Source: Ancylostoma caninum
Taxonomy: Eukaryota > Nematoda > Chromadorea > Rhabditida > Ancylostomatidae
Length of the DNA: 64,000 bases
Assembly (NCBI GenBank): GCA_037903475.1
Contig: JBAJFG010000420.1
Coordinates: 46,865 to 110,864 of the forward strand
Reading direction: 5' to 3'
The first letter of the stretch is position 1; each line of letters starts with the position of its first letter. Below, piece after piece: positions 13,101 through 26,402 of this stretch. The translations under genes and the position numbers were made by a program. The notes beneath the pieces are model-generated. The model searched no databases. It was not told the origin of the DNA and saw only the letters and a list, made by a program, of their open reading frames with translations.

Positions 13101-15130
13101 ACGTTCCTTGTTGGTGATGTCAAAGTTCAGAAGTAGTACGCGTTCAAATATCTTCGGTCACGTGTCTCAACAAATGCTGATTGAATCTGAGCGTCCGGTC
13201 ACAGTCTGCTGGATTGCTTGGGGCAGAATGCTGACCGACCACTTCAAACACGAGTAGACTGTTGATATAAGGGAAATGATGTGTGCTTCGCTGGCATACT
13301 CAATCCTTCAAAAGGCGAGACGGTGAAGGGCATCAGCTTTTTTGGAGCAGCTCCAATCCGGCGAAGATAAGTGATGTTCGGCTACGTGGGTACGGTCGTG
13401 TGCTGTGAAGTCGTGACAAATCAGTGGCTAGACAGGACTCAGTAAGCGGTAGGTGAAGCTCGCGAAGCATTTGACCAGGGGCTTTGTGCAATCACACGAG
13501 AAACTGAGAAATCCGAGGAGCGTAGAAGGTGATCCGTTGTGTTTCAATCAGAATAACTTCTTCTACGACTTTTTTGAAGCCAAGCATGTAAATTTTTGCA
13601 AACAAAATGTGCGAGACGTTATTTGTGTTCTCTCCAATGGGTTAAGAGGTTCGCGGATTGACGTGAGAAAAAAAAAACTTAAGCGATTGTTGACAATGTG
13701 GGAACAGCAGTGCTTGTCTTTGAGAGTAGCGATCTGAATGATCTCTTAAGCGAGACACGAAAGATAAATCCTTGTGTTCCACTATGCAGAGACCGTAATA
13801 AGATTTTAGCGCATGTGTACGTGTATGAAGTAGGATGAAATTGTATGAAGTAGGATGAAATTTTTTATACAGGAAATAAGCAGTCATTTTTTAGGGGGAT
13901 GACAACAACAGCGACAGTATGAAGTCTGCCGGAAAGATGCGAGAAATCAGCAGACAAGACTCCACACTTTCCTTCGAGAGCATAGATGACAGCCACGACA
14001 TGAAGAACAGCGCAGAAGAAACATGGAACCAGAGCAAGGAGGCGAAGTGCGTATTAAATACCTGGCGTAGGTCGTGATAAGTTGCTCCACATACCGCCAA
14101 ATATGCAATTCCTCGCAGACGGCAGAAGTTTTTTTTTTCTGTGCTGCAGGGGCATTTCTTTCGGTCACAGGGGTCTTATTTTGCATTGTCTTCGTTACAG
14201 AGATATTATTTTACAAACGTGATGTAGATGACGTGTTCGCCATCGGTTCCACGGCTTCCACTTTGGACGTGATCTTTAACTTAAGTTTGTGTGGAATTGC
14301 TTGACGACGGAGGTTTCCTCCTATATATCCCTGGTCTGGATTTGCAGCGTTAGTAGACAGTGGACGTGGTACAAAAAGCGCCTCTACAGACACATAATGT
14401 TACACTTTATCTTCAGAAAGGTAAGGAACTGCATTGGCCAGAGGTAGAGACAGCACACGGCAAATATTAAAAAAAAACAATGGCTACAAGAGATTAGAAA
14501 AAAACTCATAGCGCCCTCATTATGTCGAGGGAGCAGTACCACTGGGACTCTCTTATGAATAAGAAACATCCGAGGGACGTGAATCAAGTCGTGAGGTCAT
14601 CAGGGTTAGCTGATGTTTTTACTAATAGAACCGATGTCTTCTTACCACCGAAACTGAAAAGCTTGCTAACAGAGTCAAGAATATATGAAGATAGAGGTGG
14701 TTGAAAAAATGCGCCTACTGCAGAGGAAATGAAATCGTTCAACTGAGAGGAACTGTGTATCTGGTGATATGTGGGGGACGCGGGCAGAACCATGTGGGAA
14801 AAAAATTTGCGAGCTCGCCATAAACGACTTGACGAACACCCGAGAGCGTTATGCAGTTTCTTGTACTAACCGAAAAGTATTTTCTCATGACCAGGCTGTG
14901 CTACAGATAGGTAGACTCTCCTGCAGTTAAAGCGACTGTCTCACTTCGATCATGAGAAGCCCGCCGGAAAGAAACTATATTACAAGAGGGCTTGTCGTTG
15001 AAGCAACCGTTGTTCCGAAATAAATAACATATACATATGAGCTCATGGTTGCATAGAGACTTGTCCCATATACGAAAATTGTGACATTGTCACATATCAC
15101 GTTGCACTTATAATAGCTCTTTTTTGTTCA
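7110..15130. other. Long gene-poor interval
   Basis: No protein gene can be supported over these 8 kb. Visible items are a run of G at 7303-7316, a copy of the dispersed repeat family that also occupies 63000-63990 (10085-10330, sharing a CTGAAACTTCGTC core), a GC-rich block of unknown nature (11440-11620), and a 20-bp direct duplication at 13826-13865. A hydrophobic frame at 14136-14304 (+) and a charged frame at 14522-14701 (+) are candidate exons, but neither has a phase-compatible splice partner that I can find. Confidence 0.4.
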
Positions 15131-15131
15131 G

Positions 15132-18100
15132 GAACCACATGAGGGTTTTGTTCTCATATTTAGTCGGTTAGTTTATAACTGGTGAAATTTTCGCGCCTCA
15201 TTTATTACTTGTGCCTCATCAAACAGATACTTCATCACATGTTGGGGCTTTTTACAGATGAACCTGTGAAAGGCTCAAACATGGTGATAACATCACTTGC
15301 AGAGCTAGTCTTCTCACGGCTCTGACTGCCTTCTACAGCCTGTTTCTGACAATCTTTGCATTGGTGCTGGAACTTTCCCATCTGCTGTCCGGGGAGGAAC
15401 AGAGAGAAATCAGTCTAAAAGATATGGTAGGCGGTATCACCTCATTTCGTCTAAAAATTCGGCAAGATCTGTCATCGCCTACCACTACCCCTATGTGCAA
15501 GGTTATTCTTTACAGATCTTTGGAGCTTATATGTATGGAGTATCAATTCTATTCTTTATTTATATGTACGTAGTTTTACTCCTTAATCCGCGTTGGTACT
15601 GGATAATCAACGTTATCGAGGTAAGGGATCACTTACAAATAGCAAAACTTCAGAAACTATCTTCAAAAAAGAGCTTCACTAAAAATAGCAAAACTTCAGA
15701 AAAGAACTTCACTCACAAATAGCAAAAAATTTGAGAAAAAAAACCTCTGTAAATTAATTCTCCGCAAACCAAATGGTGCTTCTTAAAAATTTCAAAAACC
15801 TGCTAATAGCACTTTTAATTCTAGCTATTGTTCTAGTTCCTTATACTAATTTCTTGCACAACACTTCCAGAAATATGTGAAGCGTTTTAAATCCAGCGAT
15901 TCCTGTATTTCTTCAGCTGTAGCAACGGTTAGAAAAGTAACCCATTGTGGTTCTTCAGCTGGAAGTCTTTTCTTAAGACTTGGGTGTGTTGGTGAGTAGC
16001 TGTTTTAAGTACGGAAGAAATCCTTTCAGAGAATTTGACTTCTTTTCATAGCAAAGAATTTCAGTATTCGGCGTCACAGGCGTTGTGTACTATGCCTTCC
16101 TTGTCTTCCTCTGTACCGCTGACAAGACCTGTTCAACGTTCTCCACAGCTCTTGACATTTGTGCTATTGTATTTATATTTACCCAGATGCACTTCATTTT
16201 CTGCAACTCCAAGGTTAGTGTTCTTATCAAGAATCCTAGAGTTTTAAAGCATACTAATTTATTGCAGCTATCAATTACTGGCCATCACACTGCTGCTCGA
16301 TTTGGCACTATGCATTTGATAGCTGCGAATCTGTGGACCTGGATAAGATATGTGCTGATGGAGGAAGGGGTCATGGAAAAGGAAATAAGGTAGGAAGTGT
16401 TAGAAAAAAGTTCTCGACTGTGGTCCGGTTTCGCTATCCTCATAGCTTTTCACGAAAGCAATCTGATGAAGAATCCATTCGCTGCATGATTTCATGCAGA
16501 ACTGCAAAAAACCTCACTTTTGAGCCAATAATCATGGGAGACTTGTCCACGGATCTCCCTCTTACGAGGAATCCCAGCCGATTTGCTGCGAGGCTACGTG
16601 GCGCGACCCCAGGTGGCGGATAGGGGATTTACCGCGGACCAAAAGCAGCCATGCGCTTGCCCTGCGACGCGGGTAGATCTAGGAGACTCCATAGTTCGAC
16701 AGTGCTGGATTCGACACATATGGCCGGCATTTGACCACGCACTCGCGCGTGTGGGTGTGTGCTAATGCTATGTGTGGGCTGTATCCTGCAGTTCGGATTT
16801 GGCCAAAAGCTCGCATTCTAACGACTGGGAAGCGCATGAGAGGCGATCTGTGGCCGCCTCTAACAAATAAGTCCCTCGTCCACGGGGAAGGGAATCCTTC
16901 CCCTCAACAGTCGAATGCCGGCGACAGGCCGTGGTGACAGGCCGGCCGAAGAAGACCCACGTCGTCGTCGTATGGTTATGATGACGTCAGTGGCTGAAGA
17001 AAAACCTACGGCGTACGGGGTCGACGCGCACACTTCGGGGGCCCGGTTGTGTGTGAAAAGTATGCGAGGGTCCCCGATGCTTCGCGAACGGCGGCATCGG
17101 GGGGCAAGCAGGCGAGTCGTTAAGGAGAACAACGTAGCCAAGACGCGCATTGCGACTTTGAACGTCGGCACGTTGACAGGTCGCTCGTGCGCCGTGCAGC
17201 GCAGAAAAATCGACATATGCGCGGTTCAGGAGACGAGATGGTCAAGCAGTAAGTCGAAGGACATAGGATGTGGCTACAAACTCATTTACCATGGCAGTGC
17301 AGGTACCAGAAGTGGCGTCGGAGTCATAGTCTCAGAACGCTACCGAGACGCAATAGCAGAAGTCTAGCGTTTCGACGATCGGCTTATGAAATTGTCATCG
17401 CCACTGTTGAACTGCGGCTCCACTTCTTCTCGGCATACGCTCCGCAACTGGCTGTTCTGAGCGTATCAAGGACGACTTCTGGGCGTTGCTTGATGAGAAG
17501 ACAGCAGAGGTGTCGAAGGAGGATACTCTTGTCGTTGCGGGAGACCTCAATGGTCACGTGGGAGAAACGAGGAGCGATTACAGTTGTCATGGTAGTTCGG
17601 CTACGGGACACGTAACGACGATGGTGAACGTATTCTTGAGTACGCCGAGTCTCACAGCCTTGCCGTAACGAACACATGGTTTCAAAAACGTACGTTTCAT
17701 CTTGTTTCGTTCTACAGCGGCAATACGAAGACACAGATCGACTATGTACTTTTGCGTCGTCAAGATCGAATACTGGTCACGGACGTGAAGCCGTATGAGA
17801 CAGTAGCGACACAACATCGGCCACTGATCTGTTCGTTGAAAATCACTCCAGCGAAAGGAAGTACGAGAGAGATGCGGACCAGCTCGAATCAAGTGGTGGA
17901 AGCTGAAGCAGAAAGAGGCCGCGGTTATATCATTCATTCAGCTACCGCCTGTGAGGAGTGTTGAGGATGGCGGTAAAGCAGCAGATGTGGTCGTAGAGGC
18001 AGCGCTGTCTGAACTTGGTGCGACTAGACCAGGTCGAAGGAAGACCGACAAGCAACCTTGGCTATGGACGGACGAAGTGAAGTCGAGGGTTCGGGAGAAG

Positions 18101-21100
18101 AAGCGCATGTACCATGCCTTCCTGGACAGCAAGACAGACGACCGCTGGCGTAAATACTGCGAAGAGAGCAGCGAAAAAGGCTGTGGCGGTGGTGAAAGCC
18201 GCACATTACGCGGATGTCGAAAAGAAGCTAGACACGAAGGAAGGCGAACGGCTCATATACCGGCTCGCGAAATCTCGTAAACGTCAGATGGAAGATATCG
18301 AAAAGTTCCATGGCGTCAACGACGAGCATGGCCACCTTCTAATGGACCGCAGGAAGGCAATGAAGCGATGGCGTGATTATTTCGAGAAAATCTCGACGGA
18401 GGAATTCGCCCACCCACATATTCCCTATGTATCGCCAACCTACGGACCCGTGCAGGCAATCACTACCGAGGAGACGGAGGCAGCGCTGAAGCGAATGATG
18501 TCACATAAAGTGACTGGTCCCGATGACGTGGCAGTGGATCTATGGAAGTCCCAATGCTGGGGATCTGCTGATTGGCTGGCGAGCTTCTTTAACCAGATAG
18601 TGGCGGAAAAGATAGTGCCCTCGGAATGGCAGCGGAGCACCACAATCCCGATATGGGAGCGCAAGGGCAGTCCCGCTGACTGCGCTAACTACCGACCTAT
18701 TCGCCTGCTGTCCCATGCCATGAAGGTTTTTGAGCATGTCATTGACCGCAGGATTCGCGATATCGTGCGTCTCTCCGCTAACCAGTGTGGATTTGTAGCT
18801 GGGTGCGGCACCACTGATGCCATACATGCTGCACGTCTCTTGGTCGAGAAGCACCGTGAGAAGCATGGTATGGTCACGTTCTGCGTGCCGAGGAAGGAAC
18901 CGTCCGCGAAGTCGGCTTTGATCTCGAAGTCTCAGGCAAACGGCCAAAAGGTCGACCAAAGCAACGCTGGCTTGACACACTCCACGCCGATCTTAAGCTA
19001 GCTGGAATCCACCCGGACCATGCGCGCGATAGGGCTAAATAGCGTCAACAGACCTCTAAAGCGGACCCCGCTACTAAACTGGACAAACGCTGAAGAAGAA
19101 GAAGAATCATGGGAGACTTGTGGGAGGTGCTAAGGCGGGATTACAGGTTTTCCCCACCATGTACTCCCTTGCTGGTCACACATGGAGTGCAGTTGCTATC
19201 GTCTTAAAGAGTGGATGGTGAGGAACTCTTAGGAGGAGTACGAGTTTCCTCAGAAGGAGCACTTGCAGTAGAGCATATCCGGGAAGTTCGTCCTCTAACT
19301 TTAGTCTCGGCTGGGCCCACAAGCTCCCCAAGAATTGGCATTCGAAAACGGTTTCCCGCCAGTTCTGCGCGAAGTCACTTTTACCATTGTGACCCAGCAA
19401 ATCCTGGAGACTCTTTTCTTATGAAAATCTCAGTAACGAGCAAGCGGTGGGTCGGTGCCTTTAAGTTTATGAGAAAAGTTTGATGCAGTTATATATGTTA
19501 TTCAAAAGAAACTATGCATTTAATATTTAATGAAAAAAGATTTATCTTCAGTACTCCAAATGCTGTTCAGGGAAGTGTTTCAAACGTTGAATAATCGTTC
19601 GGAACAAGCGATGGATGAAGCGTCAGTCGAAGCGTTTGAACATCGCGACATAGATCTCGCGGGAGGGTGTCGTGCTGCTGAGTGCATTCTCGGTAGGATG
19701 ACTTGTCACGATCATTGTCGCATATCGTTGCATATATCTTTGCTGGTTGTAGGTAGCCTTTCCGAGGTAATGTTCACAGCGATCGTAGAGTACTCATTGA
19801 TAGCAGCTGCAGTGCTGTACATCGTCTGGCGGAACATTGGCAGGGCAGGACATGGCTGTGAATATGTGAAGAGGAAGCATCGCATCCGGGTGGACTGCTC
19901 GAAGACTACAACTGGTAAGGTTTGGAACTTATGTGGGGAGCCGCTGTGGTGTCACTGCCGACTGTTACAGGTCTGTTTCTTGGGTTGGCCTTTCTTGCTG
20001 CCACTTTCACATCAATGATTGTCTACTACGGATACTCAATACTGGGAAAGAGCAAAAATGCCGCATTTGCTTATGCTCTTACGGACATTTCTCAGGTAAC
20101 AGAGAAAATTCAGATCTGTCTCAAAAAAACTTACACCGTATTTACCGCGTCCTCGAATCTGCATAGTACATAATTCGAGTAGAAACCCTAGCATCATCAC
20201 CTTCCAGTTGCTGCCATTCTTCAGCAATTCTGCTAAAGGGACGAAAGCTCCAGCAGCAATTGATGGGAGAATGACAGCAACTGGGAGGAAATGGTACTAC
20301 GGTTTCTACTGGGCTATCACTTTCTCCAGGCTGAGTTTCTAGAGCACAGTCATCACAGTATGCTCGAGCGAAAACCATGCAATGACACCACTCAGTGCTT
20401 TTAGTATATCATCTCAACCATCGGATGTGTCATGGCCCTGTATCAGATGAGAGGATTAATTTACGTCAATAAACGAAACAACCACGTTTCTAAAGACCAG
20501 GTACTGTCTTAGCTGTTTCTTAAATTCTTATATCAGTAGGAGTCAGTGGCAGGCGCAGAGAGTGGGTGGAAGGGGAGGGGGGCGTAAGAGAAAAGTGGGG
20601 TCTCCGCCGTTTTGGGAACCCAGACGAAAAATAAAATTAATAAAAATATTAGTTATAATAATAAATAATTGATAAAAATTATATTAAAAATAATAATAAT
20701 AAAGAACAAAAATAAACCAATACAATATTTTTATTTGTATTATAAAGTAACTTCAAAAATTTGGCGACCCATTCTCCGGGGGGTGCCTTCCCGCCCTCTT
20801 CCCGCGAGAGCAAAACTCTGATTGGTTTGGATATAGCCGTAATTTCAGGAGATCCACTTATGCTAATCTAGGTTCCCACAATGTTTTTCAGTCAAAATTT
20901 CTACTTGAACCCTAATGTGCTTCTCAAATAATCGAAGCATATCAACATATCTTTCTGAAGCCTTACACTTGTCAGATATGAGAAAGACTCTGGCACTTCG
21001 AACCTTTTATTTTGGACATGATTACAAGCCCTTGCTGGGTGCATTTTGTCCCATTTTAAGGGTGAATACTGATGAGGTATTTGAGTCACTCTTGCACTGA

Positions 21101-22964
21101 GGAATTGGCCTCTGTCTCACGGTTTAAAGGCAGTACTCACTGAAATTCTCACTTCTGAAGAGAGCCTGCTTACCGTGTAGCTGGACAATCACAACAGTAA
21201 GTTGAACATAGTCGCTTATCTGCGAAGATACTGTCATGGGCAAATCTGCCAACCTGGACGAAGGGGCCCCGTCGCTCCAAGTAACGCTATTACCCGGGTG
21301 TGCGCGTGTGATCTAGCGCAGTGGATGAAGTGTGGTGTATGAATGTGTACCAATTATCAGCGTTTCGCGGCGATACCTATCAGCGGAACGCTCGTCACCC
21401 CTTTGCGCGCACGGAAAATACATACAGCCGTTTTTGCGTCTTCGGCGTTTTTCACACTACTTCATCATTGTCGATGAGTTACCGTTCCTAATAACCCCGA
21501 CATACCGCCAAATCTCCAACACAGCAGTTTCTGTGGGCGCTGCCTCTGAATTATCTCGCTACAGTAGCGAACATCTACCACTCTATTTCTGAATGAATCT
21601 TGCACAGAGCATCATCCTATCCTTTGTGCAACATGCTAAGCTGGGTTTGAGAGGAAATTCATTAGCGCTGAAACTGAAAGAGCACTTGGGGGAGTGGGGG
21701 GGGGGGGCAAGGTATTCCTAGAGATATGCTTCCCTGAGGACCTGTTTACCCGTATATGGTAAGGGAACGAATCGGGCAAATTAGGCAAAACTGCTTTATG
21801 AATTTCACAGCTCTTTCATCATAAATTCTTTCCATCACATTAATAATTTCATGCATAGCTTCGTACACAGCTTGTGACGTTAACCTCGAATTGCTTTTCC
21901 TCAACCGCTGCGCAGTGTTCTGTGAAGAGCCTCTTGGAATGTCTCTTCTTTGCCCAAAGCAGATAAATTTGTTAAATAAATTCGTTGTCCTGTCCTGAGC
22001 TATCCTTTGCAAAGCCATCCTGAGTAAATTTCGAATGTTTTGATCAGCTTCGGTTAGGTGGCTAATTTGAAGATGTTTGACTGTTTTTCTGGCAGAAGGT
22101 CACATTCAGCCTTTTTGGGCGAAACAGAGTCACACGGCGTTGCTTACAACACAGAGTGCTCCGCAGCGGATCAGATTAGAGATTCGAGATTCACGCCATG
22201 AACTATTATTACATGATCGTTGCGAATATCTTGGACCCCTCCCACTTTCATTCCGCACCCCGCCAAGTATAATTCTGTTGCGAGAGTATTTGCAACCATG
22301 ATTCACCGTTTACCTCTATCAATTTCAGGAACTTCTAGACCAAATTCTTCTGTGGGTCGGCTTAATTGGTGAACTGATATATTCAGTGGCAGGCCTTGTG
22401 GGTCTAACCGGTGACAGGCCATGGCAGCCACTGGCTTTCATTCTGTTCTTTGTGCACATTGTCCGATTGATACAGGTGAGAAAATTTTTATGCAAAAAAA
22501 TTCGTTGCCACATTTGTGAAGTCACGAAGAAAGATTGAACGGGGTTATAATAGACATCTCCTCCGAATTAGTATGGAAATTCTTGAAGTATAATTTCAAG
22601 TTCAGGTTGGGACACAGACGTTTCTCATTTATCTGGCGGCCAAAGTAAAGGTCGGAAGTTCATGCAAGGAGAAGCAGCCTGGAAAACAGGCGATCACGTT
22701 TCTCCTGGCTGCCAATTTGTCTATATTTCTGATGAATCTCTTCGAAAGCGAGAAACCAGGAATCTCTGAAAGCATCATAGGTGATGTGAATAACGCAGAT
22801 ATGCGCCGTCGAATGTGTAGTGCATAGTTTATATTCCAGATTTTTACGGAAAACGATCATGGGTGTTCCTGGTACGCAGCTTCTCGCCTTTAACAATTTT
22901 TTATAGATTTCACAGCTCTGTTTGCCTTGCAGAAATCTGGAAGAATGTGTATGCAAATAAGTGA
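15132..22964 (+). CDS. otpl: Otopetrin-like proton channel (otpl family), N-terminus unresolved
   Basis: Otopetrins are 12-transmembrane proton-selective channels of the plasma membrane. I assembled 13 exons: 15132-15166 (tentative), 15303-15426, 15516-15620, 15871-15991, 16065-16213, 16268-16389, 19571-19692, 19753-19914, 19971-20095, 20405-20500, 22329-22475, 22606-22780, 22840-22964. All junctions are GT-AG, all phases agree, and the total is 1608 nt (535 residues plus TGA). Twelve hydrophobic segments can be counted, beginning LLTALTAFYSLFLTIFALVL. Family hallmarks are ARFGTMHLIAANLW, EYSLIAAAVLYIVWRNIGR, GLFLGLAFLAATF, QAITFLLAANLSIFLMN, and the C-terminal PLTIFYRFHSSVCL. The 60-nt intron 19693-19752 is in frame and stop-free, so a naive reading runs through it. 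The start codon and any cytosolic N-terminus lie upstream and were not found. The gene looks intact despite the RTE in intron 6. The symbol denotes the family, not a particular paralogue. Confidence 0.9.
16530..16546. repeat. Target-site duplication, 5' copy
   Basis: The 17-mer AATCATGGGAGACTTGT here is repeated exactly at 19105-19121. The two copies bracket the RTE element. Confidence 0.9.
16547..19104 (+). mobile_element. RTE-clade non-LTR retrotransposon, internally deleted
   Basis: The 2558-bp element lies in an otopetrin intron between perfect 17-bp duplications. Remains of the apurinic-like endonuclease start near 17140 (TLNVGTLTGR, then DICAVQETRW) and continue in shifting frames to an IDYVLL motif near 17735. 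The RT begins in the frame opening at 18114 with VTGPDDVAVDLW, SEWQRSTTIPIWERKG and NYRPIRLLSHAMKVFE. Around 18880 it jumps to the extreme C-terminus typical of RTE (GKRPKGRPKQRWLDTL near 18938, ending ADPATKLDKR), so the catalytic part of the RT is missing. The 3' end is a short GAA-repeat tail, as usual for RTE. It cannot encode an active enzyme. Removing element and one duplication would leave a host intron of about 606 bp. Confidence 0.92.
19105..19121. repeat. Target-site duplication, 3' copy
   Basis: Exact repeat of the 17-mer at 16530-16546, directly after the GAA tail of the RTE. Confidence 0.9.
20625..20765. repeat. AT-rich low-complexity block in otopetrin intron
   Basis: Almost pure A/T with AATAATAAT-like runs, flanked by G-rich and C-rich tracts. 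It lies in the intron between exons 20405-20500 and 22329-22475. No exon is needed here, because the flanking exons join in phase 0. Confidence 0.7.
21179..21262. repeat. Dispersed repeat, inverted relative to 25905-26006
   Basis: The block running from GCTGGACAATCACAAC to CTGCCAACCTGGACGAA is matched, inverted and diverged, by 25905-26006 (TCTAGGTTGGCAGATAT to TTGTGATTGTCCAGC). One copy is in an otopetrin intron and the other is downstream of the gene. Confidence 0.5.
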
Positions 22965-23101
22965 TACTCTGTTTGTTGGAGAAATACTGGTAATTTTAGT
23001 GATTTGTAAATTGTTAAAATGTGGTTGTTAAGGTGCTCAATAATGAGGCGGCTTGGCCTTGAGACCAATTTATGAAATATGTATCTGTATTGATAGCTGT
23101 T

Positions 23102-23107
23102 AATAAA
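23102..23107 (+). terminator. Polyadenylation signal for the otopetrin gene
   Basis: A canonical AATAAA lies 138 nt downstream of the otopetrin TGA at 22962-22964, a normal 3'UTR length for a nematode. Confidence 0.55.
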
Positions 23108-23878
23108 GATGTTTCTAAAATTTCCATAGAAGAAAATGTTTAGACTGAGATGAAAAGAGCTAGTTCCCGATATTTATTTCTATTTGAACTGTGAGACATT
23201 GCTGATAAAATAAAATCGAAAAACGGCTATGGCAGTGTCCTAATGGAGGAAAACATTTGCAAACCTCGCTATATTTATAAGAGAAATGGGAAACTTGGCA
23301 TTCCAACAATTTGAGGAGCTGAGAAGCACAGAAAATTAAAGACATCTACGAACTGTATAGAAAGAGTGAAGTAAGACGTTGGAGATGAATTTCAGAAGAA
23401 AATGCACGGTGAAGGCAAAAATAAATGCCTGGATTCCACAAAAGAGTGAAACTAGTCGCCTGCATTGGAACAGAAACTCTAACCTAAAGAAGTCGATTTT
23501 TTATTAAGGCTATTTGAAAGGGTCAACCACGTAAATTCCGTGTTGGTAGACGTTTGTTTGTTTTCAGTATTTCGATGCAAAAATTAAGTTTTATTACGCT
23601 CTCAGGGAAATATTCTCAACTAAAATCATGGGGCCACATGAAGAACAGATTTGGCAACTTTGAAGATAGGAAGAAAAACTCCCACTAGCTGCTTCCAAGC
23701 GAGGACATGAACATCTCTGGAACCATCTGTCTGCCATCTCATCTGTCATCCGGTGTAGAATTAACTTAGTTCTCAAATTTAAGCATTGAGTTACAAAACT
23801 ATGACTAAGTCTTGAGAAAAAAAAACGCTGTGAATTATGCCGTATGCCGAATAGAATATCTGTAGCGATGGTTTCCAG

Positions 23879-24549
23879 ACAAACTTTCAGAACTTCCGCG
23901 GGTGACTCGACGGAATTTCCGAAAAAGCTCCGCAGAAGTTCCAAAATCGAAAAAGAGTGACGTAATTCGCGCATTATAGAGTCAATCATAATTCGAGTAA
24001 TAAGGTAAAACCAGCCAACTTTGAGTGATGATCACCTGCACGCTCAAAAATCAAAAATCGTAGGATCATGTATCGCATCACAGATCGTTCCACCACGCAG
24101 CACTAAGTGCACCTCCATTGGCCTCGTCTTCTGACGATGAGCCTCAAACAGGTTCGCTCTCTTATTGTGCTTCGTATCTTCAGCAGGTTTCAACTTCAAT
24201 GATAATATGGAAAAAATACTCTTTGGTGAAAATCTCTCAAATTTTCGTATTTATGGGAATAATCCCAGGCGTACTTTATCTGACACGAGCTTTACCCGAA
24301 ATTCGAAATCACAGATGTCATTACTGGGGCATTCCGAAGTGAATTTCGAAGAGAAAGTCGCGGAAAAATTTTCTGATTCTACCTTCTATGGCTAGCTGAA
24401 GTCAAGCAAGTCATTTGATATTTTAGTTTGTTGGATCATTCTATCCGTCTCGAAGCTCCGCAGAACTTCCGAGAAAATCGACGCGTGACGTCATATTTCC
24501 GCGGAAGTTCCGAAAAACGTCAAGCTCCGCGAAAGTTCTGAAAGTTTGT
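23879..24549. mobile_element. Putative TIR element, about 670 bp
   Basis: The left end (ACAAACTTTCAGAACTTCCG) and right end (CGAAAGTTCTGAAAGTTTGT) are inverted copies, and both are followed inward by imperfect inverted blocks containing CTCCGCAGAA and TTCCGAAAAA. No coding capacity is seen. Superfamily unknown; target duplications were not resolved. The rest of 23110-26400 shows no gene: 25100-25290 is TTCGAA-rich low complexity, and 25637-25860 is a short element with inverted GTCATGATGAGGCA. Confidence 0.5.
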
Positions 24550-26402
24550 TTGGGTTATAGTTTGTTTTTTTTTCTGCCAAAAGCCTGTACATGGGCAATC
24601 ATGAATCCCATATCCATTCTGCACCGTAACTACATTTTGCGGCGTCGGAACTGCGTTATTCTACAGTGACAAAGAAATTATGTAACGGGTTTGGAATTAT
24701 CCCTAAAGTTCTAGCGAAATAATGCCACTGGACGTACGAAAACAAACATGATTGGACATTAGGGTGTACAAGGAAATCCATTCCAGGATTTGTCCGAAGT
24801 ATTGCTCACTGCTACAGAAGTCGTTGGTCGAACAACTTACGTCAGCATGCTCCAGATGATATGATTTGTTGGGTATACATATGTCCTGTCATTTCGAAGA
24901 TGTTGTATGTTGTAATGAGGGATTTTCTGTGATGGAGACAGAAATGTTCCTTGCGTTGAAGCTCTGTGTATTTTCGGACTTGGAGAGTTGTGCACCTTCA
25001 AGTTAGAAGGGCAATATTATGTTGTTAAAATAGTCATAAGCATCAGACAAAGCGGCTAACATAATGCAAGAAACTAGAATGGAATATCCGTTCCATAATT
25101 TCTTGTCACCCCGTATTATACTTGAACATTTTCCCAGAAAATTCGGATATTTGAATAAACGAACAGACTCGAAAATGTACGTTTCCGACTATGTGAATTT
25201 CGAATATGTTCGGAAACCAAACATTATCAATATTCGATTTTTCGAATATACTCAAAACTGTTTTCTCGAATACTATTCAAATATTATTCTAGTGTTCGTA
25301 TGAACCACTCAAATGACTTTGGTGGGATTTGGATCGGCTTTGACAAGCTTCACATGCAAGCGTACAAAAAAGTTGAATGCAAATCGCAAAACGGCTACAA
25401 ACAACTTTTTTGTAGGCTTCTGCCCGAGATTGACGGAGGGCTTCTTTTAGGCCTGAAGGCAGTACTTGCGGAAATTTCTGTGTTAAAGATTTCGCGGTGT
25501 ATCAGGGTTTCTAGCGACGTTGAACTCATCCGGGAAACAGGAAATGATATCAGAATTTCCTGTGTGTCCAAAGCGCGGACGAGTGTTCCATGATAGGTCC
25601 TGCCACGAAGCCCTGGTAATGGCACACATTCCACTTGGTCAATTGGGGTCATGATGAGGCAAGATGGGGCGGCGCCTTCCCGCCCTTTGGCGTCGACTCG
25701 TCCCCACTTACATTCAAATTTGCATGGGCAAGTATGGTGAAATCGCGCGCGAATCAGTGCGAGTAGGTCCTGAAGGGCGAAGCGAGGGTTTCATTGAACC
25801 AATCGCAGACACATTGCCCACCCACTTTTGCCTCATCATGACCCACACCCGGTCAATTGCACTGAACCAAACTTGCGCAATCGGTCAACAGCGCTAGATA
25901 GCGCGACGTAACCTTTCGTCTAGGTTGGCAGATATGTCCACCGTAGTATCATCGCAGATAGGCGGCTATTCACTGTGTTCATCTTACAGTTGTGATTGTC
26001 CAGCGGCCGGCTACACACGACAAGCGGCTCCATTCAGCAGAGAGGATTTCGTTGAATGCATTTAAAAACGTCTTGAGCGGAACACCGCCTTCTTCAATAA
26101 TTGATGGAGTAAACGAGACCCGGCACTACTCCACTTCCTGCGCTAAAATTGGGATGTCCTGAAATGTCCTGAAACCTTCAGTTGCCACTGTGGTGGGGAT
26201 ACACAACTGTATACACTATCATCTTACAGGTGGAGCTCAAATATTTCTCGATCCATAACAACGAACTCTACCCCTTTATCACTTTTGAGATGCGAATGGT
26301 TCCGTTACTCAATTTGCGCGACTCTAGAAACATTCTCATGGCTCGGGTGTGCTATTGCTGTAGCGGTGTTTCTTAATGATCATTTTTAGTGAAAAACAGA
26401 TA

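Noticed and set aside
22660..22956. 98-codon minus-strand frame
   Set aside because: It is antisense to the last two otopetrin exons.
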